From: Kribbella kalugense | GTDB lineage: Bacteria; Actinomycetota; Actinomycetes; Propionibacteriales; Kribbellaceae | Assembly: GCF_004365875.1 (NCBI RefSeq) | Contig: NZ_SODF01000001.1 | Location: 1,550,001 to 1,614,000, forward strand | Direction: 5' to 3' | DNA length: 64,000 bases | Part shown: piece by piece, positions 52,215-61,086 of the stretch | Position numbering within the stretch: the stretch's first letter is position 1 | Layout of the letters: each line of letters opens with the position of its first letter | The notes under the pieces: model-generated | What the model was told of the DNA's origin: nothing | Databases searched by the model: none | Seen by the model: only the letters and a program-made list of their open reading frames with translations | Made by a program: the position numbers and the translations under genes

Positions 52215-53354
52215 GTGGTCACTATCCGGCGCTCTATCTGGCATGAGCCGCGGCCTGCCGACGCCCCACCCATCGGTCGGCTCGACTGGCTGCTGGTGGG
52301 CGTGCTCGCGGCCGCCGCCTTGGCCGAGGGCATCGCTCGGCCGAACTTGGCCTGGCAGCCCCTTGTGACGGTGCTCGCCCTGGCGCTGATGCCTGCCCTG
52401 CTCTGGCGGCGGAGCCGCCCCCTGATGGCCGCCCTGGTCGGGTGGGGCGTCGCCGGGCTGCTCTCGGTCCTCCAGCTGGCTGCGCACTCCGAGGACCTCG
52501 GCCTCGACTCCATGACGGCCGTCCTGATCCTGCTCTACTCCCTGGTGCGGTGGGGCTCGGGCCGGGAGATCGTCTTGGGGACGGCGTTCGTGACAGTCGT
52601 CGTCGCGCTGGGGATGTACGCCTCCTCCGCGGGCCGGGCCGAGGTTTTCGGCGGGAGCGTCCTCGTGCTGTTGTTCGTCGCCCTCGCGGTGGTGTTCCGC
52701 TACCGCGCGGACCTCTGGCGTCGCCAACGGCGCGAGATCCGCAATCAGGAGCGGGTGGCGCTGGCGCGCGAGCTGCACGACACCGTGGCCCACCACATCT
52801 CGGCCATCGCGGTGCAGGCGCAGGCCGGTGGCGTGGTCGCCGGCCCCCAGCCTGAGAAGGCTGCCGAGGTCCTGGCCGCGATCGAGCGTGAAGCGTCGCG
52901 AACCCTGGCGGAGATGAGATCCATGGTGCGGGTACTGCGTGAGGACGAAGCCGTCGGCTACTCACCGCAATTGGGTGTCGCGGACCTGCCGGCTCTGGCG
53001 CGCGCGGACGCGACGCCCACCGTCGAGGTCTCGCTGGAGGGTTCGTTAACCCGGCTGGCACGACCCGTGGACGCCGCGCTCTATCGGCTCGCGCAGGAGT
53101 CGCTGACCAACGCCGTACGGCATGCCCGGAGCGCGACCCGCGTGGGGATCGACGTACGCCGCGAGGGGGACGCCGTCAGGTTGCGTGTCAGCGACGATGG
53201 ACGAAGCGAACCCGGGCCGGCTCCGGGGCCTGGGTTCGGCCTGCTGGGCATGGCCGAACGCGCTAAGCTCCTCGGCGGATCGCTCTCTGCGGGCCCGCGG
53301 CCTGGGGGTGGCTGGGTGGTCGAGGCCGTGCTGCCGGTGGAGGCGTTGGGATGA
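52215..53354 (+). CDS. HisKA_3-type sensor histidine kinase (copy 1)
   Basis: 379 residues from GTG 52215. Four or five N-terminal membrane helices (~25-150) with very short loops, then the dimerisation helix with ARELHDTVAHHISAIAV (His in LHD), then an HATPase domain with DDGRSEPG and GFGLLGMAERAKLLGG. Typical of NarL-partner kinases that sense envelope stress from within the membrane. Overlaps its regulator by four bases (ATGA). Strongly similar to the kinase at 56380-57522. Confidence 0.93.
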   Translation: MVTIRRSIWHEPRPADAPPIGRLDWLLVGVLAAAALAEGIARPNLAWQPLVTVLALALMPALLWRRSRPLMAALVGWGVAGLLSVLQLAAHSEDLGLDSMTAVLILLYSLVRWGSGREIVLGTAFVTVVVALGMYASSAGRAEVFGGSVLVLLFVALAVVFRYRADLWRRQRREIRNQERVALARELHDTVAHHISAIAVQAQAGGVVAGPQPEKAAEVLAAIEREASRTLAEMRSMVRVLREDEAVGYSPQLGVADLPALARADATPTVEVSLEGSLTRLARPVDAALYRLAQESLTNAVRHARSATRVGIDVRREGDAVRLRVSDDGRSEPGPAPGPGFGLLGMAERAKLLGGSLSAGPRPGGGWVVEAVLPVEALG

Positions 53355-54007
53355 GCATCCGCGTTGTCGTAGCCGACGACCAGGACTTGGTCCGGACCGG
53401 GTTGGTGATGATCCTCGGCGCGCAACCCGGCATCGAGGTCGTCGGGGAGGCCGCAGACGGGCTCGCAGCGCTCGACATGGCGACCCGGCTGCGTCCCGAT
53501 GTCCTACTCGTCGACATCCGGATGCCCGGACTCGACGGCGTCGAGGTGACGCGGCGCCTGGCCGGGCCAGACGTGGCGGACCCGATGGCTGTCGTCGTGA
53601 TCACCACCTTCGACCTCGACGAGTACGTCCTCGGCGCCCTGCGCGCCGGCGCCCGCGGCTTCCTGCTCAAAGACGCCGGGCCGGCGCTCCTGGTGCAGGC
53701 CATCCACGCGGCGGCCGACGGGGACGCGCTGATCGCCCCCAACGTCACCCGTCGGCTGCTGGCGACCTTCGCCGACCAGGTGCCGGTGGTACCGGTCCAG
53801 CCCATCGACCCGCTCACCGAGCGCGAGGAGGAGGTGCTCGCGCTGGTGGCACGCGGCCGGACCAACGCCGAGATCGCTAACGAACTCTTCGTCGGCCTGA
53901 GCACGGTCAAGTCCCACGTCGCATCGTTGATGACCAAGCTCGGCGCGCGCAACCGCGTGGAGATCGCGATGTGGGCACACGACACCAGACGCCTGAGAGC
54001 AAATTAG
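53351..54007 (+). CDS. NarL/LuxR-family response regulator (copy 1)
   Basis: 218 residues. Receiver with ADDQDLVR, Asp55 in LLVDIRMPG and FLLKDAG Lys; LuxR-type helix-turn-helix near the end: LTEREEEVLALVARGRTNAE and LSTVKSHVASLMTKLGARNR. Translationally coupled to the kinase. Over 70% identical by eye to the second regulator at 55727, and of identical length. Confidence 0.95.
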   Translation: MSIRVVVADDQDLVRTGLVMILGAQPGIEVVGEAADGLAALDMATRLRPDVLLVDIRMPGLDGVEVTRRLAGPDVADPMAVVVITTFDLDEYVLGALRAGARGFLLKDAGPALLVQAIHAAADGDALIAPNVTRRLLATFADQVPVVPVQPIDPLTEREEEVLALVARGRTNAEIANELFVGLSTVKSHVASLMTKLGARNRVEIAMWAHDTRRLRAN

Positions 54008-54233
54008 GACCTCAGCGGATGCGCCGAAGGTGCGCCCTTGATCCATAAGAGCCCAAATCGGCAGAGCGCTCCGCGGAATTGGTGTCCTCCGTCGACTGAT
54101 GCGCGATACTCGTCCGCCAGGGATCTGCGACAGCCGAAAGCGCGGATCGCGGCAGATCCGGTTGCCGCAGCGCACGCTATCTGCGGCAACCGGATGTGTG
54201 TCGTGGGCGGTTGCCGCGGCGGGCTCCCTCACG

Positions 54234-54509
54234 TCACGCGCGCCCACGCCACCGGCGAACCGACGACGGATCTCCTCGGCAGTTTTGACTCCCCAAGTCG
54301 AGATGGGGGTGAGCCCCTGCGAAGTGGTTGAGCACGGTCTCGTCGGCCCAAGCGGAAAGCGTGAAGAAGGTCTTGCGTAGAAGATCAGCCTTAAGGGAAT
54401 GTCCGATCAGGCCCTCGGACCTTGCAAGTTGACGCCGTATGGCAACAGTTGCCCGCAGAAACCCAGGGATCGAGCGGTACCGCTTCAGGGGCAACCGCGA
54501 GGCCATCAC
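54234..54509 (-). pseudogene. Truncated monooxygenase-like (ABM-fold) gene
   Basis: From GTG 54509 the product reads VMASRLPLKRYRSIPGFL, ATVAIRRQLARSEGLIG, LKADLLRKTFFTLSAW, ADETVLNHFAGAHPH, matching small DUF3291/quinol-monooxygenase-like proteins. After ~54290 the frame changes: WGVKTAEEIRRRFAGG continues in a different frame, replacing the normal C-terminus. Probably broken by a deletion or frameshift. Confidence 0.55.
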
Positions 54510-54658
54510 GACAACCTGCTGTGGAGCATCGACGTGGTCCTAACCGGTCCAGCGAAGAGTGGGCACGGTTCCTCCGCGAATGTTGCGACAGCAGCATTCG
54601 CAATGCCTTGTGCCCACTTCGGAGACGTTTTCGACAAAGCGTCATTCTTCCTCGGAGG

Positions 54659-55216
54659 TCATTGGCCGAACAGCAACTGCCACCGGGGCGTCAGCCTTTT
54701 CGCGTGTGTCGCTAGTGCAGTGCCGATCAATGTAGTGCTGAGTGCCGGCAGCGATAGCGCGAACGCTGCCGCGTGCATGCGCCAGGCGAGCTCGAACGCT
54801 GGGGTCGGCTCGGTGAGCTTGCCTGCGGCCAGTACGACACCGTCCCACAAAACGGCGTAAGTCATCACGACCGCGGAGTAACATGCGCCCGCGGCGATCG
54901 CGAGGCGCGACCAGTCCGCGCCCGCGTGACCCCCGCGGCGCCCGGTGAGCCCGTGGAGACCGGCCAGGAACCCGAGCAGCAGCGGCACGTTCAGCGCTTC
55001 CATGCCGACCGCGATCGCGACCGCAACCGGGTGCCCCGCATGGAAGGCCAGCACCTCCTTGATCGGGGCGCTGTAGGCCGGCGCTCCCGCCAGGACAACC
55101 AAGTTCTCGATCACCAGCGACGCTGCCAACGTGATTGCCGTAGCGCCGACCACCCGCTCTCGGAGCGCTCGGGCCGGGCTGGATCCTGTCGCTGTCGCTG
55201 CCGCTTCCGCGCTCAC
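54659..55216 (-). CDS. Four-helix membrane protein, C-terminus probably truncated
   Basis: 185 residues with four hydrophobic segments (~23-46, 62-86, 103-128, 148-170). The sequence stops at LTPRWQLLFGQ just where such proteins normally continue into another helix, so it may be shortened. No family recognised. It lies in the degraded strip between the two two-component pairs. Confidence 0.5.
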   Translation of the reverse strand: MSAEAAATATGSSPARALRERVVGATAITLAASLVIENLVVLAGAPAYSAPIKEVLAFHAGHPVAVAIAVGMEALNVPLLLGFLAGLHGLTGRRGGHAGADWSRLAIAAGACYSAVVMTYAVLWDGVVLAAGKLTEPTPAFELAWRMHAAAFALSLPALSTTLIGTALATHAKRLTPRWQLLFGQ

Positions 55217-55466
55217 GGGCCCGCGGGGGACTCCAGTGCAGCGGGGGCGTTCCGCCGTGATCTCATCTCAGACTCCTTCGTTGCGGTCGGATGACCAGTG
55301 ACTCCACGGTTGCTGACTTCGACGACTGGCGGATCGGCTTAGAGGTCGTGCGCGTTCGGCCGAAGGAACGATCCATCTCTCGTCCTTTGGGGCGGCTAGC
55401 CCGGGGTCCTGCCCGACTGTGGCAGCCAGTGAAGGCCGCTACACGCGTCCTGTGAGCTGCCGGCCT

Positions 55467-55612
55467 TCAGGAAGCGATCTCCAGCGCGAACGGGATGTTT
55501 CCCTTGGTCGCGATGGAGTACGGGCAGACGCCCTTGGCCGCCTGTGCCAGTCGATGAGCCGTTGTGGCCTCGATGCCGGGCAGGGTGACGATGAGCCGGA
55601 CCTTCAGGGCGT
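55467..55612 (-). pseudogene. Ohr/OsmC peroxiredoxin C-terminal remnant
   Basis: The minus-strand frame reads ALKVRLIVTLPGIEATTA, HRLAQAAKGVCPYSIATKGN and IPFALEIAS then stop. This is the C-terminal third of Ohr-type organic hydroperoxide reductases, including the resolving CPYS cysteine. The N-terminal two thirds with the peroxidatic Cys are absent; unrelated sequence precedes it. Confidence 0.7.
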
Positions 55613-55726
55613 ATGCAGCGCCTCGTGGCCCCATGGCGACTGGGCTGTGACGGAGGACTCCGCCAGGCAGATCCCTTCCTGTCGAGCGATCAGTCTCAGA
55701 ACCACGTCCGCGACGATTGGGACCCT

Positions 55727-56383
55727 TCAGTCCCCCACTCGGCCGGTGTCGTAGGCCCACATCGCGATCTCGACCCTGTTGCGGGCGCCGATCTTGGTCA
55801 GCAGGCTCGCGACGTGGGTCTTGGCGGTCGTCAGGCCGATGAAGAGGTCGGCGGCGATCTCGGCGTTCGTGCGGCCACGGGCGACCAGCGCCAGCACCTC
55901 CTCCTCGCGGTCGGTGAGCGGCTCGATCGGTTGGGTACGCCGTTTCGACGGTCCCCTGGCGGCCAGGGTGGACAGCAGCCGCCGGGTGATGTTCGGCGCG
56001 ATCAGGGCATCGCCGGCGGCGGCGGCATGCACGGCCTGGACGAGCAGCTCCGGCCCGGCGTCCTTGAGTAGGAAGCCTCGGGCGCCGGCCCGGAGCGCGC
56101 CGTGAACATACTCGTCGAGGTCGAAGGTGGTGATCACCACCACCGCGATTGGGTCCGGGACCCCCCGCCCTGCGAGGAGCTCGGTCACCTCGATGCCGTC
56201 AAGCCCGGGCATCCGGATGTCGACCAGGCACACGTCGGGGCGGAGCCGATGCGCCAGCTCGACCGTGGCGTGGCCGTCGGCGGCCTGGCCGACGACCTCG
56301 ATGTCGGGCTGCGCCTCAAGGATCATGGAGAGGCCGGTTCGGACCAGGTCCTGGTCGTCGGCCACCAGTACGCGTACCGTCAT
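55727..56383 (-). CDS. NarL/LuxR-family response regulator (copy 2)
   Basis: 218 residues from ATG 56383 (GGAGGTGG upstream). ADDQDLVR, Asp55 in CLVDIRMPG, FLLKDAG, and the LuxR helix-turn-helix LTDREEEVLALVARGRTNAE with LTTAKTHVASLLTKIGARNR. Coupled by ATGA to the kinase. Same length and very similar to copy 1, but oriented oppositely. Confidence 0.95.
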   Translation of the reverse strand: MTVRVLVADDQDLVRTGLSMILEAQPDIEVVGQAADGHATVELAHRLRPDVCLVDIRMPGLDGIEVTELLAGRGVPDPIAVVVITTFDLDEYVHGALRAGARGFLLKDAGPELLVQAVHAAAAGDALIAPNITRRLLSTLAARGPSKRRTQPIEPLTDREEEVLALVARGRTNAEIAADLFIGLTTAKTHVASLLTKIGARNRVEIAMWAYDTGRVGD

Positions 56384-57522
56384 CTGCCCACCTCCGTCGG
56401 CAGCTCGGCGTCGACCGCCCACCCGCCCTCGGGCGCTGGTCCGGCACGCAGGGTGCCGCCGAGCAGCTGCGCGCGCTCGGTCATCCCCAGCAGCCCGAAG
56501 CCGCGGCCCGCTGGCCGGGCCGGGTCGATCTGTCCGTCGTCGGTCACGCGTAGCCGCAGCCTTCCTGCCCCCTCGACGACCCGGATCTCCACACGCGAGG
56601 CGTTTCGCGCGTGCCGCAGCGCGTTGGTCAGCGCCTCTTGCGCCAGCCGGTACACGGCTGCATCGACCTGGGGCTGAAGTCCGGCCACATCACCAGCCAA
56701 CTCCACCTCGACGACCGGGACCGGGTCGCGGCGGGCGAGGGACACCAGGTCGGCGACGCCGAGCTGGGGGGTGTACTCCGCCGGCGCTCCCTCGCGCAGC
56801 ACCCGGACCATCGCCCGCATCTCCGCGAGCGTCTGCGATGCTTCCCCTTCGATGGCCGCCAGCGCCTCGAGCGCCGCTTCGGGTCGCTGCCCGGCCAGCG
56901 CCCGGCCCGCCTGCGCCTGCACCGCGATCGCCGAGACGTGATGGGCGACCATGTCGTGCAGCTCGCGCGCGAGTCCTACCCGTTCCTGGCTGCGAATCTG
57001 CTCCAGCGCCCGTCGCCAACTCTCGGCGCGGTAGCGGAACGCCGCTCCGCCCGCTGCTGACGCTGTCAGGATGCCGAACCCGCCGATGAAGTCGGACGGG
57101 CCGGTGTAGTCGGCGATCGTACCGATTACCGCAGCGATCAGCACGAACATCAGCCCGATCACGATCTCGCGCCCTGAGCCCCAGCGGACCAGCGCGTAGA
57201 CGAGCACCAGGATGTAGATCATTGCGTTGAGCCCCACGTGCGAGGGGCCGCCCGCCAGGGTCGCCAGTCCCAACGCCATCGCGGTGCCGAAGCCCACCAC
57301 GACGCAGGCCAAGGGCTGGGTACGCCGCCAGAGCAGCACGGGCGCGAGTCCGACTGCCACGATCGTCGCGAACGGTCGCCAGACGACGTGGTCCCGGAGG
57401 ACTCCCTCGAGCAGAGCCGTCATCATCAACACCCCCACCAGCGCCCAGTCGCGCCGCCCCCGTTCGGGAGCGGCGGCTGCGCGGGGCTCGGCCCACAGCG
57501 AGCGCAGGGCGTTGGTGATCAC
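56380..57522 (-). CDS. HisKA_3-type sensor histidine kinase (copy 2)
   Basis: 380 residues. N-terminal membrane helices (~26-150), ARELHDMVAHHVSAIAV with the phospho-acceptor His, and an HATPase domain with DDGQIDPARP and GFGLLGMTERAQLLGG. Divergent from the ABC exporter at 57652 across a 129-bp interval, so it probably controls that exporter. Similar to copy 1 throughout, including the RWGSGREIV loop. Confidence 0.93.
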   Translation of the reverse strand: MITNALRSLWAEPRAAAAPERGRRDWALVGVLMMTALLEGVLRDHVVWRPFATIVAVGLAPVLLWRRTQPLACVVVGFGTAMALGLATLAGGPSHVGLNAMIYILVLVYALVRWGSGREIVIGLMFVLIAAVIGTIADYTGPSDFIGGFGILTASAAGGAAFRYRAESWRRALEQIRSQERVGLARELHDMVAHHVSAIAVQAQAGRALAGQRPEAALEALAAIEGEASQTLAEMRAMVRVLREGAPAEYTPQLGVADLVSLARRDPVPVVEVELAGDVAGLQPQVDAAVYRLAQEALTNALRHARNASRVEIRVVEGAGRLRLRVTDDGQIDPARPAGRGFGLLGMTERAQLLGGTLRAGPAPEGGWAVDAELPTEVGR

Positions 57523-57651
57523 CCGTCCAGCCTAGACAGCCGAGGCCCCGGGGACCGACCGAAAGAACGAGACGCTGCTCCTCCCGACGGCCGAGGAAGG
57601 TCCGGCCTGGACGCGGATGTGCGCACGCCGCGACGCGGCGAGGGTGGTCAC

Positions 57652-58551
57652 ATGATCACTGTTGAGTCACTGACCCGGAGGTACGCCGGCTTCACCGCCG
57701 TCGACAACGTCTCCTTCACCGCCCTGCCGGGTCGCGTCACCGGCTTCCTCGGCCCGAACGGCGCCGGCAAGTCCACCACGATGCGCGTGATGGTCGGTCT
57801 GACCGTCCCGACGTCCGGCACCGCGACCATCAACGGAGAACGGTTCGCCGACCTCCCCAACCCCGGCCTCGAGGTGGGCGTCCTGCTGGACGCCTCTGCC
57901 CAGCACGCAGGTCGCACCGGACGCGAGATCCTTACGATCGCCGCTGACACCATGGGTCTGCCCCGTCGCCGCGTCGACGAGATGCTCGAGCTCGTCAGCC
58001 TGACATCTTCGGAGGCCAAGCGCCGGGTGCGCAACTACTCCCTTGGCATGCGTCAGCGACTGGGCATCGGCACCGCACTGCTCGGGGATCCCCGGGTGCT
58101 GATCCTCGACGAACCAGCGAACGGGCTCGACCCCGCCGGGATCCGGTGGATGCGCGACCTGCTGACGGGCTTTGCCAGCCAGGGCGGCACCGTCCTGTTG
58201 TCCTCACACCTGCTCCACGAGATCGAGGTCATCGCCGACGACCTGGTCGTGATCGGCAAGGGAAAGATCGTCGCGTCCGGCAGCAAGGAAGAGCTGCTGG
58301 CCGCAGCGGGGACGCTCGTCCGGTCGCCGTCACCGCGCGACCTCGCGCACGCCCTCGAACGGGCCGGGATCCCCAGCACGCTCGCAGGGGACGGCTGGGT
58401 CCGCACGGATGCCGACCCGGCTCGGGTCGGGGCGGTGGCACTGACAGCTGGCATCGCCCTCACCGAGCTCCGGTCCGCCGAGGGCACCGGGCTCGAAGAC
58501 ATGTTCCTGTCCCTCACTGCCGACACCCAACGCGAAGGAGTTGCGGCATGA
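57652..58551 (+). CDS. ABC transporter ATP-binding protein
   Basis: 299 residues from ATG 57652. Walker A GPNGAGKST, signature YSLGMRQRLGI, Walker B VLILDEPANGLDP and the switch His in LLSSHLLHE. A C-terminal ~80-residue domain is typical of drug/bacitracin-type exporters. ATGA overlap with the permease shows a two-gene exporter, probably induced by the divergent two-component system. Confidence 0.95.
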   Translation: MITVESLTRRYAGFTAVDNVSFTALPGRVTGFLGPNGAGKSTTMRVMVGLTVPTSGTATINGERFADLPNPGLEVGVLLDASAQHAGRTGREILTIAADTMGLPRRRVDEMLELVSLTSSEAKRRVRNYSLGMRQRLGIGTALLGDPRVLILDEPANGLDPAGIRWMRDLLTGFASQGGTVLLSSHLLHEIEVIADDLVVIGKGKIVASGSKEELLAAAGTLVRSPSPRDLAHALERAGIPSTLAGDGWVRTDADPARVGAVALTAGIALTELRSAEGTGLEDMFLSLTADTQREGVAA

Positions 58552-59360
58552 CCGCCACGATCGTCCCTCCCGACACCATCGAGGCCGAGCCGGCCCGACG
58601 GACCGCCCAGCCCATCCCGACCACCCGACTCGTCAAGGTCGAGCTGCGCAAGATGTTCAACACCCGCTCGGGATTCTGGATGCTCATCAGCATCGGCGTC
58701 CTGTCGCCCATCTCGGCCGGGTCGCTCCTCGTCCTCGGCCTCAACAGCGACGTCACCTACCAGAACTTCGTGAGGGCGAGCGGGTTCCCGATGTCGGTGA
58801 TCTTGCCGATCATCGCGATCCTGGCCGTCACAGGTGAGTGGAGCCAGCGAAGTGGGCTCACGACCTTCACGCTGGTGCCGAGCCGCGGCCGCGTGATCGG
58901 CGCCAAGGCGATCGCGACACTCCTGGTGGGCCTCGGCGCCGTCTCCGTCGCCTTCGCGGTCGGCGCCCTCGGCAACGTGGCCGGGTCCGCGCTCGCAGGC
59001 GTCGACACCGCGTGGGACGTTTCGTTGTCCATGGCACTCCAGATGATGCTCTACAACCTGGTTGGCATGGCCTTCGGCTTCGCCCTCGGTGTCGTGCTGC
59101 GCAACTCCGCGGCCGCGATCGTGGGCTACTTCGTCGCTTCACTGGTCATGCCGGGCATCCTCGCGCTCCTGGCTCAGGTGCGTTCGTGGTTCGAGGACCT
59201 GCAGCCGTGGATCGACTGGCACCACACGCAGGTGGCGCTCCTCGATGGCGCCACGAACACTGTCAAGGAGTGGGCGATGCTCGGCTCGACCACGATGATC
59301 TGGATCGTCCTTCCCTTCGTCATCGGACTGCTGTCCCTGCGCCGCTCCGAGGTCAAGTAG
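58548..59360 (+). CDS. ABC-2-type transporter permease
   Basis: 270 residues from ATG 58548 (GAAGGAG upstream). Starts with LVKVELRKMFNTRSGFWML, the usual cytoplasmic lead of these permeases, followed by six hydrophobic helices. Partner of the ATPase above; substrate unknown, perhaps a peptide antibiotic. Followed by a strong hairpin. Confidence 0.92.
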   Translation: MTATIVPPDTIEAEPARRTAQPIPTTRLVKVELRKMFNTRSGFWMLISIGVLSPISAGSLLVLGLNSDVTYQNFVRASGFPMSVILPIIAILAVTGEWSQRSGLTTFTLVPSRGRVIGAKAIATLLVGLGAVSVAFAVGALGNVAGSALAGVDTAWDVSLSMALQMMLYNLVGMAFGFALGVVLRNSAAAIVGYFVASLVMPGILALLAQVRSWFEDLQPWIDWHHTQVALLDGATNTVKEWAMLGSTTMIWIVLPFVIGLLSLRRSEVK

Positions 59361-59381
59361 TCGCACACACGGGCGGCGCTC

Positions 59382-59407
59382 TCCGGAACCCCACTGTGGG
59401 TTCCGGA
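59382..59407 (+). terminator. Terminator of the ABC exporter operon
   Basis: TCCGGAACCC (59382-59391) pairs with GGGTTCCGGA (59398-59407), loop of six; GGCGG before and CCGCC after extend the stem. It starts 22 bases after the permease stop. Confidence 0.8.
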
Positions 59408-59483
59408 CACCGCCGCTTCGGGGTGCGTCGGCTTAGCGCCCCCGTCATGACGTCGCCTGGCGGCGAGAAAGGAGACCACAACC

Positions 59484-61073
59484 ATGACCACCTACACCCC
59501 GCCACCTGAGCCAGGCCGCACCGCCTCCCGCAGGAACCGCCCCGTCCCCCTCGTCATCGGCATCCTGCTCGCCATCATGGGCCTCCCGCTGCTGCTCGGA
59601 GGCCTCGGCCTCGGCCGGGCCGTGGCCACCCAGCGCGACGACGACGGGTTCTTCAGCACCTCGACTGAGCAACTCAGCACCCAGACGGTGGCCCTCTCCA
59701 GCGAGGTCGTGAACCTCGGCAAGGCCGGCCCCAACGACTGGTGGGCCGACCATCACCTCGCCACCGTGCGGCTGAGCGCCCGGTCCGAGGGCGCAAGGGT
59801 TCGGACCGCCAGGTGGGGCCACGGGAAGCGGTGGTTGGCGGGGTGGGTGGATCCGGAGGGGCGGGAGCGGACCAAGGCGTTCTCTACGAAGGCTCCGGCG
59901 GAGCGGCATGCGAATGCTATGGAGACGGATCGGGAGCGTGGGGAGTACATCGATCCGGAGGCTGGGAAGGTTCGGTTTGGGGAGGTTGCGGAGCGGTGGC
60001 TGGCTTCGCGGGTGGTGGATCCGGCATCCGTGATTCGGTACGAGTCGTCGCTGCGCTTGCATGTGGATCCGGTGTTTGGGCGGCGGCAGCTCAGGACGAT
60101 CAAACCATCGGAGATCGCTGCCTGGATTGCTGAGCTGGATGCGCGGTTCGGGCCGTCGACCGCGCGTACGGCGTACCTCGTGTTGCACGGAACGCTGGAG
60201 ATCGCGGTCGATGACGAGGCCATCAAGAAGAATCCCGCCAAGGGTCGGGCGGTCAAGGTGCCAGCGGAGAAGAGTGGGAGGACGGTTGCCTGGAGCGACG
60301 ATGTGGTGTGCCGGATCGTTGAGGGGCATGCGGCGGAGTACCGGCCGATCGCATCCGTCGGAGCGGCCTGCGGGCTGCGGCAGGGCGAGTTGTTCGGGCT
60401 GGCGGAAGAGGGCATCGACTTCGACGAGATGGTCATCCACGTTCGGCGGCAGGTGAAGAAGCTTGGGCGGGAGTTTGTGTTCGCCTTGCCGAAGAACGAC
60501 ACGGAGCGGACGGTGCCGATGTCTGAGGGGACGGCGCTGATCCTGAAGGAGCACATCGAGGCCCACGGGCCACGCCCGTACACCTTGCCTTGGGAGAAGA
60601 CGGACGGAGAGCCGCGGACCGTGAAACTCCTGTTCAGGTGGACCGATGACAAGCACATCCGAGCTCGGACGTACGACAAGTTGGTCTGGAAGCCTGCGTT
60701 GTTCTATGCGGGTCTGATCGCGGAGCCGAAGACGGATCGGCGCGGACGGCGGCAGTACGTGTCTAGCCGGGAGAACGGGGTGCACGGGCTGCGGCACTAC
60801 TTCGCGAGTATCACTCTCGCGGATGGCGTCAACATCAAGGAGCTGGCTGAGTACCTAGGCCACAGCAACCCGGGGTTCACGCTGCGGCTGTACACCCACA
60901 TGCTGCCGTCGTCGCACGAGCGGGCGCGGAAGGCTGTGGACTCCAGGCCGGCCAGACTCTTCGCTCTGAAATCTCACGTAGCAGTCACGGAGCAGGCCGC
61001 CATCCGCTCCCCCACTACCTCCTGGGAGCCGGACGACGGCCTATACCCTGACCAGCCTCAAACCGGGCTCTGA
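59484..61073 (+). CDS. Chimera: membrane-protein N-terminus fused in frame to tyrosine recombinase
   Basis: 529 residues. Residues 1-95 are the start of a membrane protein with one helix (~20-44, PLVIGILLAIMGLPLLLGG) followed by an extracytoplasmic segment DGFFSTSTEQLSTQTVAL and DWWADHHLATVRL. At ~97-100 the sequence switches to an integrase that begins ARVRTARWGHGKRWLAGWVD, as actinobacterial phage/ICE integrases do. The catalytic set is complete: Arg299, His434 with Arg437, His460 and Tyr470. Codon use changes at the junction to G-rich codons. The integrase may instead be translated from GTG 59766, but that has no clear ribosome site. Site and partner DNA of integration are not identified. 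Confidence 0.85.
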   Translation: MTTYTPPPEPGRTASRRNRPVPLVIGILLAIMGLPLLLGGLGLGRAVATQRDDDGFFSTSTEQLSTQTVALSSEVVNLGKAGPNDWWADHHLATVRLSARSEGARVRTARWGHGKRWLAGWVDPEGRERTKAFSTKAPAERHANAMETDRERGEYIDPEAGKVRFGEVAERWLASRVVDPASVIRYESSLRLHVDPVFGRRQLRTIKPSEIAAWIAELDARFGPSTARTAYLVLHGTLEIAVDDEAIKKNPAKGRAVKVPAEKSGRTVAWSDDVVCRIVEGHAAEYRPIASVGAACGLRQGELFGLAEEGIDFDEMVIHVRRQVKKLGREFVFALPKNDTERTVPMSEGTALILKEHIEAHGPRPYTLPWEKTDGEPRTVKLLFRWTDDKHIRARTYDKLVWKPALFYAGLIAEPKTDRRGRRQYVSSRENGVHGLRHYFASITLADGVNIKELAEYLGHSNPGFTLRLYTHMLPSSHERARKAVDSRPARLFALKSHVAVTEQAAIRSPTTSWEPDDGLYPDQPQTGL

Positions 61074-61086
61074 CCTGCACAAACAC

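Noticed and set aside
54399..54860. 153-codon plus-strand frame between the two-component pairs
   Set aside because: No motif or codon pattern of the genome; opposite strand holds recognisable, though broken, genes.
59445..60797. 450-codon minus-strand frame opposite the integrase
   Set aside because: Leu/Arg/Pro-rich shadow; the plus-strand frame holds all recombinase catalytic residues.
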